From Lachnospiraceae bacterium (GTDB taxonomy: Bacteria; Bacillota; Clostridia; Lachnospirales; Lachnospiraceae): DNA of 61,441 nucleotides. Numbering within the stretch: the stretch's first letter is position 1; every line of letters starts with the position of its first letter. The notes under the pieces were generated by a model. That model was given only the letters and a program-made list of their open reading frames with translations, made no database searches and was not told where the DNA came from. Below are positions 1-8,281 of the stretch, piece by piece. Both the position numbers and the translations under genes were made by a program. The DNA lies in NCBI GenBank assembly GCA_017467805.1, contig JAFUKJ010000107.1:1-61441 (forward strand), in the 5' to 3' direction.

Positions 1-118
1 ATTTCTCGGATATACCATGTCTCGCAGCAATATCCTTCAGTTTAATTGTCTCACCTATATGATCTGCTAAATCCAGCATGATTCGTAACGCATAACGTCC
101 TTTTGTTGATACTGTCAT
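1..118 (-). CDS. Rrf2-family transcriptional regulator (partial, N-terminus only)
   Basis: The first 39 codons of a minus-strand gene run off the left edge of the window. The N-terminus reads MTVSTKGRYALRIMLDLADH and continues into a helix-turn-helix (KLKDIAARHGIS), the hallmark start of Rrf2/IscR/CymR winged-helix regulators. The ATG is preceded by GGAGG at good spacing. The Cys triad that would show Fe-S binding lies outside the window, so the ligand and exact subfamily are unknown. A dyad overlapping the promoter -35 box just upstream suggests autorepression, as is common in this family. Confidence 0.9.
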   Translation of the reverse strand, partial: MTVSTKGRYALRIMLDLADHIGETIKLKDIAARHGISEK

Positions 119-144
119 AACAATCCTCCATAATCTCCAAACCC

Positions 145-181
145 GTTATACCACTTAATTCCTATCATGTCAATAGGAATT
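145..181 (-). promoter_or_regulatory. Promoter and overlapping dyad operator of the Rrf2 gene
   Basis: Minus-strand TTGACA (168-173), a 17-nt spacer and TATAAC (145-150) form a near-consensus sigma-A promoter about 27 nt upstream of the start codon. A 9-bp perfect inverted repeat, AATTCCTAT (157-165) and ATAGGAATT (173-181) with a 7-nt centre, covers the -35 box. A dyad of this size and position fits an Rrf2 dimer acting as autorepressor; that assignment is inference. Confidence 0.7.
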
Positions 182-187
182 GGTGAT

Positions 188-217
188 AAAGGGGACTGAC
201 ATATGCCAATCCCCTTC
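188..217 (-). terminator. Probable intrinsic terminator of the Rep_3 gene
   Basis: AAGGGGATTGGC on the minus strand pairs with its partner ending TCAGTCCCCTT, with G-U wobble, around a short loop. It lies about 30 nt after the Rep stop codon and is followed by only a short TTTAT tract, so termination may be partial. Confidence 0.55.
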
Positions 218-244
218 TTATGTATTCTTTATGAAATTATGCGT

Positions 245-1330
245 TTAATTTGATAAAATCTGCTGCTCAAAGGATTCAAAATCAAGCTGCTCATATGCAT
301 TATCCAAATCCTTATTATTCCAGCTGTTCTTATCCTTACCTGATAATCTGGTTGGCTCATTATATCCATTCTTCAAAATAGACAATACATATCCAACCTT
401 ATTATTAACCTGCTGCTTCATAGTATACGTTAAAATCTCAAAAAGCTGCTCTTTCGTACGATTATTAGCCTTCGCTGTCTTAAGAATATCCTTTGCTTCC
501 TTTACAGAGCAATCGAAGACATCTATAATCTCCCTCTCCTCCTCTGTTGCAACTAATGACTCACCATTCTTCTCGATATCCTCATACTCCACAATCGTCT
601 TCTTCGGCTTAAGTGCCTTAACCCAGAACTCAACCTCGCTGATTCCCTGCTGTCCTGACGGAAGCTTCTCATATATCAGCTTATATTCAAAGGAGATATC
701 TGTATTACCGTTAATCTCCTCATATGGCTTGTCCAGAATCTCACGCTTTACATTACCATTTGCATAAGAGTCAGGAATCTTCATCATCTTACGAAGCTCG
801 TCAAAGGAAATCTTAAAATTCCCTCCTCTAAAATTCTCTCTGTCCTTCAATAAATAATATAGTCTCTTAGAGTACTTCTTCGTCAGATTCAGAGGATATT
901 CAATTCTGTAGTATGCACCCTGCTTAGCAGATATAATCATCTGCTTCACCTCAGGGTGAAGGTCAACTACAATCTTGCTCCTGCCTTCATCGCCACGCTT
1001 CTTCTGGTACTTAATCTTACTAAACCACGGATAGTAAATATCCGTGCCTTCATCCTCCTTCAGTCTGAAACCTACACCCTCAAACTTCTTAACCGCCTTC
1101 TGCAAATAAGAATACGCATTAGACTCATCCTGTAGGTTATACAGATGCTTCACATCTGCAATATTAATCTCATATCGGGTATTATCTTCTGTATCCTCGC
1201 CTTCACCTACAATACCAAGCAAAATATCAATGATGTCATTCTGTCTTCTGTCTAAATCATATCTCGCCTCAATAATTGTCATTGGTCTGAATGCGATGTC
1301 TTTACCACCCTGTTTTTTCTTACGCTCCAT
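245..1330 (-). CDS. Plasmid-type replication initiator protein (RepB/Rep_3 family)
   Basis: The 361-aa protein has the two-winged-helix layout of Rep_3 initiators. An N-terminal segment (residues 15-45, LDRRQNDIIDILL) is followed by KIVVDLHPEVKQ (119-130) and the typical YPLNLTKKYSKRLYYLL stretch (145-161), then the second winged helix (FKISFDELRKMMKIP, 172-186). The acidic C-terminal tail of about 120 residues is variable in the family. Such proteins bind origin iterons on plasmids. Here the gene sits alone on what appears to be a chromosome (pgi, murG and flagellin nearby), without an obvious parA partner or iterons in the window. It has its own promoter (1425-1453), a structured leader and a downstream hairpin. 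It could be a relic of an integrated plasmid or a domesticated DNA-binding protein. Confidence 0.8.
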   Translation of the reverse strand: MERKKKQGGKDIAFRPMTIIEARYDLDRRQNDIIDILLGIVGEGEDTEDNTRYEINIADVKHLYNLQDESNAYSYLQKAVKKFEGVGFRLKEDEGTDIYYPWFSKIKYQKKRGDEGRSKIVVDLHPEVKQMIISAKQGAYYRIEYPLNLTKKYSKRLYYLLKDRENFRGGNFKISFDELRKMMKIPDSYANGNVKREILDKPYEEINGNTDISFEYKLIYEKLPSGQQGISEVEFWVKALKPKKTIVEYEDIEKNGESLVATEEEREIIDVFDCSVKEAKDILKTAKANNRTKEQLFEILTYTMKQQVNNKVGYVLSILKNGYNEPTRLSGKDKNSWNNKDLDNAYEQLDFESFEQQILSN

Positions 1331-1386
1331 GTACTACCTTCCCTCTACACGTAAGTTGGTCTGATTGCTCTAGAATCAAATCCTTA

Positions 1387-1404
1387 TAATGTCTTGTGAC
1401 ATTA
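1387..1404. repeat. Inverted repeat TAATGTC/GACATTA in the rep leader
   Basis: A perfect 7-bp dyad with a 4-nt loop lies in the predicted 5' leader of the rep transcript, about 55 nt before its start codon. A longer version of the same element, TATAATGTC/GACATTATA, occurs at 16891-16912. It could be an RNA hairpin or a protein-binding dyad. Confidence 0.5.
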
Positions 1405-1424
1405 CACCTTAACATAATATCTTT

Positions 1425-1453
1425 ATTATAATCTAAATTTCCCCTTTAAACAA
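1425..1453 (-). promoter_or_regulatory. Promoter of the rep gene
   Basis: Minus-strand TTGTTT (1448-1453), a 17-nt spacer and TATAAT (1425-1430). Transcription would start near 1418, giving a leader of about 88 nt that contains the TAATGTC dyad. The promoter lies immediately after the stop codon of the upstream membrane-protein gene (1462). Confidence 0.6.
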
Positions 1454-1461
1454 GCCGAATT

Positions 1462-2700
1462 TCAACTCTTTCCGTATCTAACCTCTTCGTAAAGAATATG
1501 CAGCTTCTTCATCTCCTCATCCGACAAAAGTCCTGCATTTTCCTCAATTTCCGTAGGTGTTTCATACGGCATCGGTCTATCCTTACGATGCTTGCGTATC
1601 ATCTGTCGATAACGCTTGCGTATACTATAGCCCTCTGTATGCTTCTCTTCCTTCTTTGGCTTAAGCGACTCTATCTTTTCGTCCAGCTCCGTCAAATCCT
1701 CTACCTCGTCGCCGTTCTCATCGAAAGCATCCCTAAAATCATCGAATACCTTTTTCACAGCCTTAATGACCTGCACTACAACTACAATCAATAACATACT
1801 AAGGATTGCCATGAAAACATCGCTAACCCACCTTGGTAAGGTCTTGATTTCCTGTCCGCCCGCAAGCATTTCCATATATTTTATACCATCATCCCCCACC
1901 TGAAGATTCGCTTCCGATTCATAGTCTATCGTAAGCAATGGTCTGTCACTTCTCCACTCACGAATATCTGTATACTGTCTGGCATCCGATAAAAGAATGG
2001 ATACAATAATCACCACAGATATTGCCAACACAAAGATTGCCAACACGCTGCTGGTAATGCCATACAATCTCTTCTTTGGAACACCTGATACACGTTTATT
2101 TAGCAGAAAATATCTCTCTGTAGAAATCATAAAAATATGGAGAATACAAATGATAAAGTACACACAGGCACTATAAAAGGCTCCATCTGCAAGAGGTGGA
2201 AAATAAAAAAATACACCTATCAGATATGCCGCTGCAAAAGCAGCCATCAAAGGCATTCTCGGCTTATCCAAAAATCCCGTTCTTGGCACAAAATCCATAT
2301 CACCGTCACGATGAGTTGTTACAGTATTCAACCTTTCCATAAATCTTGACACCATCACAACAAAACTCTCCAGTACGATGAACACCACATAACCTTGCAT
2401 AAAAGCACTATTGGTCATAACAGGTCCAACAAACCATGCAAGACCACCAGTTATCAACATAACAGGGATACAAGCCAACACATACCCTGCCATACTCTTA
2501 CAATGCCTAACTGCTGCTCCCGACAGTACAATAGGAATAAAAATTAAGAGACTCTTCCAATAAATAGAATCTACTACCCCAATAAGCTCCTGTCTGTTTT
2601 CGCTATTCAACACAAATGTATAAATAATAGGGATAATCAATGTCAGCACCAAGGTTGCATGACACCATTCCAAAACCTGTCTGATATATCGTCTTAGCAT
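1462..2700 (-). CDS. Multi-pass membrane protein with a DUF4129-like C-terminus, last gene of the MoxR operon
   Basis: The ATG at 2700 is chosen because GGGAGG sits 8 nt upstream and it overlaps the previous stop in an ATGCTAA arrangement; an in-frame upstream start would lie inside the DUF58 gene. The product is 412 aa. At least seven hydrophobic helices are visible (roughly residues 13-35, 45-62, 67-85, 95-112, 145-165, 175-195, 215-240 and about 300). A charged tail then carries an RKRYRQMIRKHRKDRPMPYETPTE stretch, with the TPxE motif typical of DUF4129 tails. In most MoxR-DUF58 operons this third protein has a transglutaminase-like domain between the membrane part and DUF4129. I see no Cys-His-Asp core here, so it looks like a core-less version. 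Precise function unknown. Confidence 0.75.
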   Translation of the reverse strand: MLRRYIRQVLEWCHATLVLTLIIPIIYTFVLNSENRQELIGVVDSIYWKSLLIFIPIVLSGAAVRHCKSMAGYVLACIPVMLITGGLAWFVGPVMTNSAFMQGYVVFIVLESFVVMVSRFMERLNTVTTHRDGDMDFVPRTGFLDKPRMPLMAAFAAAYLIGVFFYFPPLADGAFYSACVYFIICILHIFMISTERYFLLNKRVSGVPKKRLYGITSSVLAIFVLAISVVIIVSILLSDARQYTDIREWRSDRPLLTIDYESEANLQVGDDGIKYMEMLAGGQEIKTLPRWVSDVFMAILSMLLIVVVVQVIKAVKKVFDDFRDAFDENGDEVEDLTELDEKIESLKPKKEEKHTEGYSIRKRYRQMIRKHRKDRPMPYETPTEIEENAGLLSDEEMKKLHILYEEVRYGKS

Positions 2701-3806
2701 CTTGGCACCTCCCTTGCAATCCACTGTATATTATTTGTCACATCAGGCTTATCAGGTACTTCGTTAGAATAAGCAGGCTGTATCCATATCGTAAATTGCT
2801 CTGTACCTGCAAACTCCTTTACCTGTTCTACAGAAATATTCTTGGAAATCAGCACCAATACCGCATCCTTTGGAGGTACCTCCAAGCATTTTTCAAAAGG
2901 TATATAGCCCTGCTCTGTCTGATAGAGTGCCAATGCCTTCTCTACCCTATCTGTCTGCATCCTGCCGCTATCTGGCTCCAGGCGTAAAAAGCTGCCATCC
3001 TCATATCTTGCGTTCATATATAAGCCGACTTCTATTCCCTGTGCAATCAGCTTTCTTACTAATGTCGCCGCCACACTGATACTGTCCTCTACCAGTTCAT
3101 CCTGCTTCAGGATACCACTATCCTCGATATCCAGATAAATCATAACCTTCTCAGATAACGCAGAATCAAAGGTATTTACCATAAGATTCCCTGTCTTAGC
3201 ACTTGCCTTCCAGTTAATCGTCTTCATAGGGTCAGTCAGTGTATACTCTCTAATAGAACGAAACGCAAAAGGATCCTCATACAGATGCTTCGCACACTGT
3301 AAGGTTCCTAGCATCTTCTCACATATCATCATGATATCAGAAATATCCGCCTTGGCAGGATAGACATAGAGCGAGGTCTGATTTGGAATCCTGATACCGT
3401 AACGCTTATCGTAGAGCATGGAATAACTCTTAAGCTCCACCTCATCTATCGTATAATAGCCTCTTCTTGTACATACCACATCAATCTGTCGGGTAATCTT
3501 CTGATAACCCAAAGCAGAAAAAATATCTCTCTTATAAATATAATCGCTGACATTGGTATTCTCTGTGTCCTTGAAAACCAATTCCTTTCTGGCTGAAAAC
3601 AATACCTCCAGCACAGGAACAGGAAGGCGCTTACGATTCTCTACCACTTCATAGAGCTTCGTATGCTCCCCCGCATAAACATAGCCCTCAGCAAACTGTA
3701 CCCTGGCATCAAAGGAACAGCTCCAATGCTTCTGATAGTACCTTCGCCAGCCTATATATATGACAATAATTCCAATTAATAAGACTGCTATCATCTCTTT
3801 GTCCAA
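2694..3806 (-). CDS. DUF58 domain protein (MoxR partner)
   Basis: The 370-aa protein starts with a single membrane helix (residues 5-20). It carries the DUF58 core REYTLTDPMKTINWKASAKTG (around residues 190-210), followed by a von Willebrand A-like segment beginning VMIYLDIED that lacks a full MIDAS (DxSxS) motif. It overlaps the upstream moxR by 16 nt and the downstream gene by 7 nt, so translation is coupled. Family knowledge links DUF58 proteins to MoxR ATPases as chaperone or metal-insertion partners, often for envelope processes. The direct target here is unknown. Confidence 0.85.
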   Translation of the reverse strand: MDKEMIAVLLIGIIVIYIGWRRYYQKHWSCSFDARVQFAEGYVYAGEHTKLYEVVENRKRLPVPVLEVLFSARKELVFKDTENTNVSDYIYKRDIFSALGYQKITRQIDVVCTRRGYYTIDEVELKSYSMLYDKRYGIRIPNQTSLYVYPAKADISDIMMICEKMLGTLQCAKHLYEDPFAFRSIREYTLTDPMKTINWKASAKTGNLMVNTFDSALSEKVMIYLDIEDSGILKQDELVEDSISVAATLVRKLIAQGIEVGLYMNARYEDGSFLRLEPDSGRMQTDRVEKALALYQTEQGYIPFEKCLEVPPKDAVLVLISKNISVEQVKEFAGTEQFTIWIQPAYSNEVPDKPDVTNNIQWIAREVPRC

Positions 3807-4729
3807 TCCTCTGTAGGCAATGCCACACTCTGTAACAATCCCTGAATATAAGAAACCTTCTGCTGCTCTCCCATATCCATAATCAATCTGTGCTGCAATA
3901 CAGGTACTGCAACCTTCTTAATATCCTCAGGCACCACATAATCTCTTCCCTGCATCAGCGCATAACCCTGAGAAGCTCTAAGAAATGCCAGTGTACCACG
4001 AGGACTAATACCCTGCTGCGCGCCTTCCTTTCTGGTAGCCTGCACAAGATTTACAATATAGTCCTTCAAATCATTATGTATATATACCTGTCTGCATGCC
4101 TCCTGTAGCTGCTTAATCTCTTCAAGAGAGCATACTGGCTCAATGCTCTGCAATGGCTCATCTACAATAAAGCGGTCTATCATCTGGCGCTCTTCCTCGG
4201 CAGTTAAGGTTCCCATGGAAATCTTCATCAGGAAACGGTCAAGCTGCGCCTCAGGAAGTGGAAAACAACCGATGGTTTCTACAGGGTTCTGTGTCGCAAT
4301 AACGAAAAACGGCTTATCAAGCGCTCTTGTCACACCGTCAACAGTTACCTGCCCCTCCGCCATACACTCTAATAAGCTGGACTGTGTTCTTGGTGTAGCA
4401 CGGTTAATCTCGTCTGCCAGTAAAATATTTGTAAATACTGGACCTTCCTTGAATACAAACGCACCCTTTTCCTGATTATAATATGACATTCCTGTCACAT
4501 CACTTGGCAACAAATCAGGCGTAAACTGTACACGATCAAACTTACTATCCATTGACTTTGCAAGAGACTTTGCAAGTACTGTCTTACCTGTTCCAGGTAC
4601 ATCCTCTAAAAGCACATGACCACCAGCCACAAGAGCGGTTAATAACAAATCCATAACCTCACTCTTACCAATAATCACCTTTGCAATGTTTTCCTTAATC
4701 TTCTGTAGTAATTCTATATTCTCTGCCAT
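3791..4729 (-). CDS. MoxR-family AAA+ ATPase
   Basis: The 312-aa AAA+ protein has Walker A (EDVPGTGKTVLAKSLA, around residue 43), Walker B (LLADEINRATPRTQSSLLE), sensor 1 (FFVIATQNPVE) and a C-terminal lid with SPRGTLAFLRASQ. This is the compact form of the MoxR proper branch. The gene begins 15 nt after the sensor-kinase gene and is the third gene of an apparent five-gene operon with the LytTR system. MoxR proteins act as chaperones with DUF58/VWA partners. Placing one under a quorum-type two-component system suggests envelope remodelling in response to a signal, which is inference. Confidence 0.93.
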   Translation of the reverse strand: MAENIELLQKIKENIAKVIIGKSEVMDLLLTALVAGGHVLLEDVPGTGKTVLAKSLAKSMDSKFDRVQFTPDLLPSDVTGMSYYNQEKGAFVFKEGPVFTNILLADEINRATPRTQSSLLECMAEGQVTVDGVTRALDKPFFVIATQNPVETIGCFPLPEAQLDRFLMKISMGTLTAEEERQMIDRFIVDEPLQSIEPVCSLEEIKQLQEACRQVYIHNDLKDYIVNLVQATRKEGAQQGISPRGTLAFLRASQGYALMQGRDYVVPEDIKKVAVPVLQHRLIMDMGEQQKVSYIQGLLQSVALPTEDWTKR

Positions 4730-4744
4730 AAATAAACCCTCCCA

Positions 4745-5479
4745 TTATGATATTTTAGTAAGCGGCAGCATAACCTCTGTTGCAAATACACCGTTTTCTG
4801 TCTGTCGATTGATAAATCCATGATACTTAGAAACAATACTGTCGATGCGAAGCAGACCAAAGCCGTGGTCTCCCTCTTTATTCGTTAAGAACAGATTACC
4901 TCTTTTCTTCGCCCTGCCATCCATAGAATTTGTAACCGAAATATAAAGTTGTTTCTTCAAAATATCTATATAAATTCTAAGAAAGCGCTTCTCCTCAGGA
5001 AGCTTCATACACGCTTCCATAGCATTGTCCAGAATATTCCCAATCAGTACCGACAAATCAATTCCTGATATGGAAATGCTCTCTGGCACAATCGCTGTCA
5101 CATCCACTTGTATCTTGCGCTCTTTAATCATAGCAAGCTTACTATTGAGAATCGCATCTACCATAACATTTCCTGTCTTAATTACCGTATCTACAGTAGT
5201 TAAATCCTTCTCCAAATGCTCCAGATACTCCGCTGCCTCCTCATACTGCTTCATACCCATGTGTACCTTTAGCACCTGAATATGATTATGATAGTCATGA
5301 CGCCAGCCTCGCATCTTACGGTACATAGTCTCCACCTCATCATAGTGGCGATTTACCAAATCATTTTGAAAGCGGGCTATCTTTTTATTCACCATCCGTG
5401 GCAAAATAAAAAGCCACAGAATCAGATTGATTACAACAATAATTACCAATGTAATCAGAAAAATATTTAACTCCCTCAT
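4745..5479 (-). CDS. Sensor histidine kinase, GHKL (AgrC-like) type with a minimal membrane anchor
   Basis: The 244-aa protein has one N-terminal membrane helix (residues 5-27), a coiled linker and the H-box RHDYHNHIQVL (60-70, phosphoacceptor His61). The N-box GNILDNAMEAC and a G-box (DHGFGLLRID) follow, as in AgrC/ComD-type GHKL kinases. The usual five-to-seven-helix sensor region of AgrC is absent, so ligand sensing is either through the single helix or by partner proteins. The gene starts 21 nt after the response regulator gene and 15 nt before moxR. Confidence 0.9.
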   Translation of the reverse strand: MRELNIFLITLVIIVVINLILWLFILPRMVNKKIARFQNDLVNRHYDEVETMYRKMRGWRHDYHNHIQVLKVHMGMKQYEEAAEYLEHLEKDLTTVDTVIKTGNVMVDAILNSKLAMIKERKIQVDVTAIVPESISISGIDLSVLIGNILDNAMEACMKLPEEKRFLRIYIDILKKQLYISVTNSMDGRAKKRGNLFLTNKEGDHGFGLLRIDSIVSKYHGFINRQTENGVFATEVMLPLTKIS

Positions 5480-5500
5480 AGCTTAACCTTTCTATATTAT

Positions 5501-6205
5501 CTATCCTGTATATACCCTTATAAACGCCTCATTTACCTGCTTCGTCATACCTCTGCTGATAGGCAGCTTAACATTATTATCCATGACCAGCTCTGCCTTT
5601 ACAATTGCCGAAACATGCTGCATATTTACCAGATAAGAGCGATGACTGGAAATAAAACAGGACTTATCCTGTAGCAAATCCTTTACTTCACTAATGGAAT
5701 GCTTAATCCTGCACTCACGATTAGAAGTATACAGTACACTCTGATGTCCTGTCGCCTCAACATACCAGATATCTGACGGCAATATAAAGATACTACCGCT
5801 CTCTGTCTGTAGCAAAAGCTTATCCTCTGGCTTTTTTGTCTTTTGAAACTTATCAAGCACCTGAAACAGCTTCTCCTTATGAATTGGCTTTAACAGATAG
5901 TGTAACGCCGATACCTCATAGCCCTGTGCCATATAGCTCTCATAACCTGTAACAAACAAAATCGGTATATCCGCATATTGCTCACGAAGCTTCATTGCAA
6001 GCTCCATGCCATTGATTTCTCCCATCTCAATATCCAGAACCAGCAGGTCAAATGCTTTATCCTCTGCCCAACAAAATAAAAAGCCCTCCGCATTTAGAAA
6101 AGGGACGACTTCCAATAGAATATTCTGTTGCTTTGCCCATTCCTGCAAGTATTTTGTAAGTAATATTCTCTGTGCTTCCTCGTCATCACAAACCGCTATT
6201 CTCAT
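5501..6205 (-). CDS. LytTR-family response regulator (AgrA/ComE-like)
   Basis: The 234-aa protein has an N-terminal receiver domain (acidic pocket D7-D8, phosphoacceptor Asp58 in LLVLDIEMGEINGMEL, conserved Lys in LLKPI). Its C-terminal LytTR DNA-binding domain carries SSHRSYLVNMQHVSAI and the closing RGMTKQVNEAF. It is the first gene of the operon that continues with the GHKL kinase, MoxR, DUF58 and DUF4129-like genes, and it diverges from the ABC exporter pair. Direct repeats in the shared intergenic region are candidate binding sites. Confidence 0.95.
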   Translation of the reverse strand: MRIAVCDDEEAQRILLTKYLQEWAKQQNILLEVVPFLNAEGFLFCWAEDKAFDLLVLDIEMGEINGMELAMKLREQYADIPILFVTGYESYMAQGYEVSALHYLLKPIHKEKLFQVLDKFQKTKKPEDKLLLQTESGSIFILPSDIWYVEATGHQSVLYTSNRECRIKHSISEVKDLLQDKSCFISSHRSYLVNMQHVSAIVKAELVMDNNVKLPISRGMTKQVNEAFIRVYTG

Positions 6206-6257
6206 GATACCCGTCTCCTTTCTCCTACTTTTTAAATGTACTATCTATAGTGACAAG

Positions 6258-6287
6258 ATTATAGCACTTATGTTCGGAGTTTTTCAA
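6258..6287 (-). promoter_or_regulatory. Promoter of the LytTR/GHKL/MoxR operon
   Basis: Minus-strand TTGAAA (6282-6287), an 18-nt spacer and a perfect TATAAT (6258-6263). The start would be about 45 nt upstream of the response-regulator ATG. Confidence 0.75.
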
Positions 6288-6310
6288 TATAATTTCCTAA
6301 TAATTTGCAA

Positions 6311-6356
6311 TTCGTGCTAAATTAGATACATTTCGTGCAGTATTTACACTTCGCTC
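6311..6356 (+). promoter_or_regulatory. Phased direct repeats, candidate LytTR sites upstream of the ABC exporter
   Basis: TTCGTGC occurs at 6311-6317 and again at 6332-6338, exactly 21 bp (two helical turns) apart. A degenerate third copy, TTCGCTC, lies at 6350-6356. Paired direct repeats at this spacing are the classic LytTR-regulator site architecture. They lie upstream of a plausible -10 (TATTAT near 6366-6371) and the exporter start at 6406. Activation by the divergent regulator is inferred. Confidence 0.6.
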
Positions 6357-6405
6357 TCATTATCTGATATTATCAAGATAGCACTATGATAGGGAGGAGT
6401 ATTCT

Positions 6406-8280
6406 ATGTTAGACCTACGAGGAACCCGAATTGAAAAAACAGTTGGTAAATATAGCTTTTTTAACAATTTATTATATCACTATAAAAATTTATTCCGCTG
6501 GGAACCGTTGCTATTTTGGTCAAGTATTTTAATCCCCATTCCAGCATTGATTTATAGCGTGACAGGAAATCTTTTGCCTGCCCTTGTGGTGCAGGGCTTA
6601 GAGGAGAAATGGACACTTTCCAAATACCTGGTTTGTTTAATTGTTGTTTTGCTCATTATGCTACTCTTCAATCTGATAGAGGGGATTATGATGGTTCATC
6701 TTCAAGAGGGACGCATCATCTACGCCAGCCATTATATGACAGACTACGAACAGAAGAAAATGCGTGTAGACTTCAATGTCTTAGAAGATAAGGACTTTCA
6801 AAACCATGCCAATACTGCTTACAACGCTATCTATCAGGGCAGAGGTATTATAGAGTCTATTCAGAGTCTGCCTTATATGATTAGTTTGTTCGTACCCGCC
6901 TTGGTATATGGTGTCATTCTGGCAAGACTGCACATTATGATTCTTTTGTTATCCTTCATTAGCTGTCTGATATCTGCCAAGCTGCTCAAAATAGCTCGAA
7001 CCAAGCACAGTCAGGCACACCCGACGCTTGCAGACTATTCCCGAAAAATGACATACATTACCTCTAAAAGTATGGAGCCTTCTGCAGGTAAAGATATCCG
7101 TATCTATAAAATGACAGACTGGCTGCTTCGTCGATACGATGCGGACCTACAGGAAATGAATCAGACCTATTATCGTATTCACAATTGGTATATGGTAAAA
7201 AATACCACCGAAGCCGTTCTTACTCTTGTCAGCAACTTTGCAGTATACGCCTATCTGACATGGCTTGTCATAGAAGGTAAAATGACCGCTGCTGACTTTG
7301 TATTATACTTTGGATTTGCAAACAGCTTTTCGCAAAATACCTTCCAATGCCTAAGGCAAGCCCTTTCCCTAGGTATTATTGGAAATACCTTTGGAAGTAT
7401 TCGTGAGTACTTTGATACGCCAGAACGCAGAAACCAAGACAATCGCATCGACGAGGAATTATTAGCCCAAATGCGACAGCAGGCTGTTACGCTGGAGCTT
7501 CGGGATGTCAGCTTTACCTACCCTGGTGAAAAAGACCCCATCCTCTCGCATATTAATCTAAAAATAACCGCTGGCGAAAAGCTTGCACTTATCGGATTAA
7601 ATGGCGCAGGGAAAACCACATTAGTGAAGCTGATTTGCGGATTTTATCCACCGTCTGAGGGAGAAATCCTCATTAATGATATTCCCATTGAGCATTTTGA
7701 AAGAGAACAATATTACAGTCTACTCTCCGTCCTTTTCCAAGACTATACGATATTGCCCGTCAGTGTGGACGAGAATATTGCTTCATCAAAGGCAAGTGAC
7801 ATTCAGAACGATAGGCTTACTCAGGCACTTACACAGTCTGGCTTTGCTTCCCGCTATGAAAGACTGACAAATGGAGGTAAAAGTCTGATGGTACGTGACA
7901 TTCATACAGATGCTATCGACTTCTCAGGTGGAGAAAAACAACGCTTACTCTTTGCAAGGGCGCTCTATAAGGACGTTCCCTTGCTTATCTTAGATGAGCC
8001 GACAGCGGCACTTGATCCTATTGCAGAGAATGAAATCTATATGAAATACGGTGAGGTTACCAAGGGAAAGACCTCTATCTATATTTCTCATAGACTTTCA
8101 AGCACACGCTTTTGCGACCGCATCGTGCTATTAGAGCAAGGGCATATCATAGAAGAGGGTACTCATACACAGCTAATGGCGCAAGGTGGCAGATACGCCG
8201 AGCTATATGAAATGCAAAGCCGTTACTATAAGGAACAGGAAGAAACAAAACGCAGAAATGCTTACATGGAAGGAGACTAA
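6406..8280 (+). CDS. ABC exporter half-transporter 1 (permease-ATPase fusion)
   Basis: The 624-aa protein has a six-helix exporter domain (about residues 30-340) followed by an ATPase domain. The ATPase carries Walker A GLNGAGKTT (396-404), signature FSGGEKQR (506-513), Walker B LLILDEPTAALD and the H-loop ISHRLSS. There is no N-terminal C39 peptidase domain, so it is not a leader-cleaving bacteriocin exporter. GGGAGG precedes the ATG. It pairs with the next gene (1-nt gap) as a heterodimer and diverges from the LytTR operon, the usual layout of a peptide-export or antimicrobial-defence module. The substrate cannot be read from sequence. Confidence 0.93.
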   Translation: MLDLRGTRIEKTVGKYSFFNNLLYHYKNLFRWEPLLFWSSILIPIPALIYSVTGNLLPALVVQGLEEKWTLSKYLVCLIVVLLIMLLFNLIEGIMMVHLQEGRIIYASHYMTDYEQKKMRVDFNVLEDKDFQNHANTAYNAIYQGRGIIESIQSLPYMISLFVPALVYGVILARLHIMILLLSFISCLISAKLLKIARTKHSQAHPTLADYSRKMTYITSKSMEPSAGKDIRIYKMTDWLLRRYDADLQEMNQTYYRIHNWYMVKNTTEAVLTLVSNFAVYAYLTWLVIEGKMTAADFVLYFGFANSFSQNTFQCLRQALSLGIIGNTFGSIREYFDTPERRNQDNRIDEELLAQMRQQAVTLELRDVSFTYPGEKDPILSHINLKITAGEKLALIGLNGAGKTTLVKLICGFYPPSEGEILINDIPIEHFEREQYYSLLSVLFQDYTILPVSVDENIASSKASDIQNDRLTQALTQSGFASRYERLTNGGKSLMVRDIHTDAIDFSGGEKQRLLFARALYKDVPLLILDEPTAALDPIAENEIYMKYGEVTKGKTSIYISHRLSSTRFCDRIVLLEQGHIIEEGTHTQLMAQGGRYAELYEMQSRYYKEQEETKRRNAYMEGD

Positions 8281-8281
8281 T

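Noticed and set aside
1331-1461. Iteron-type replication origin next to rep
   Set aside because: Only one dyad and a promoter are present; no series of direct repeats was found.
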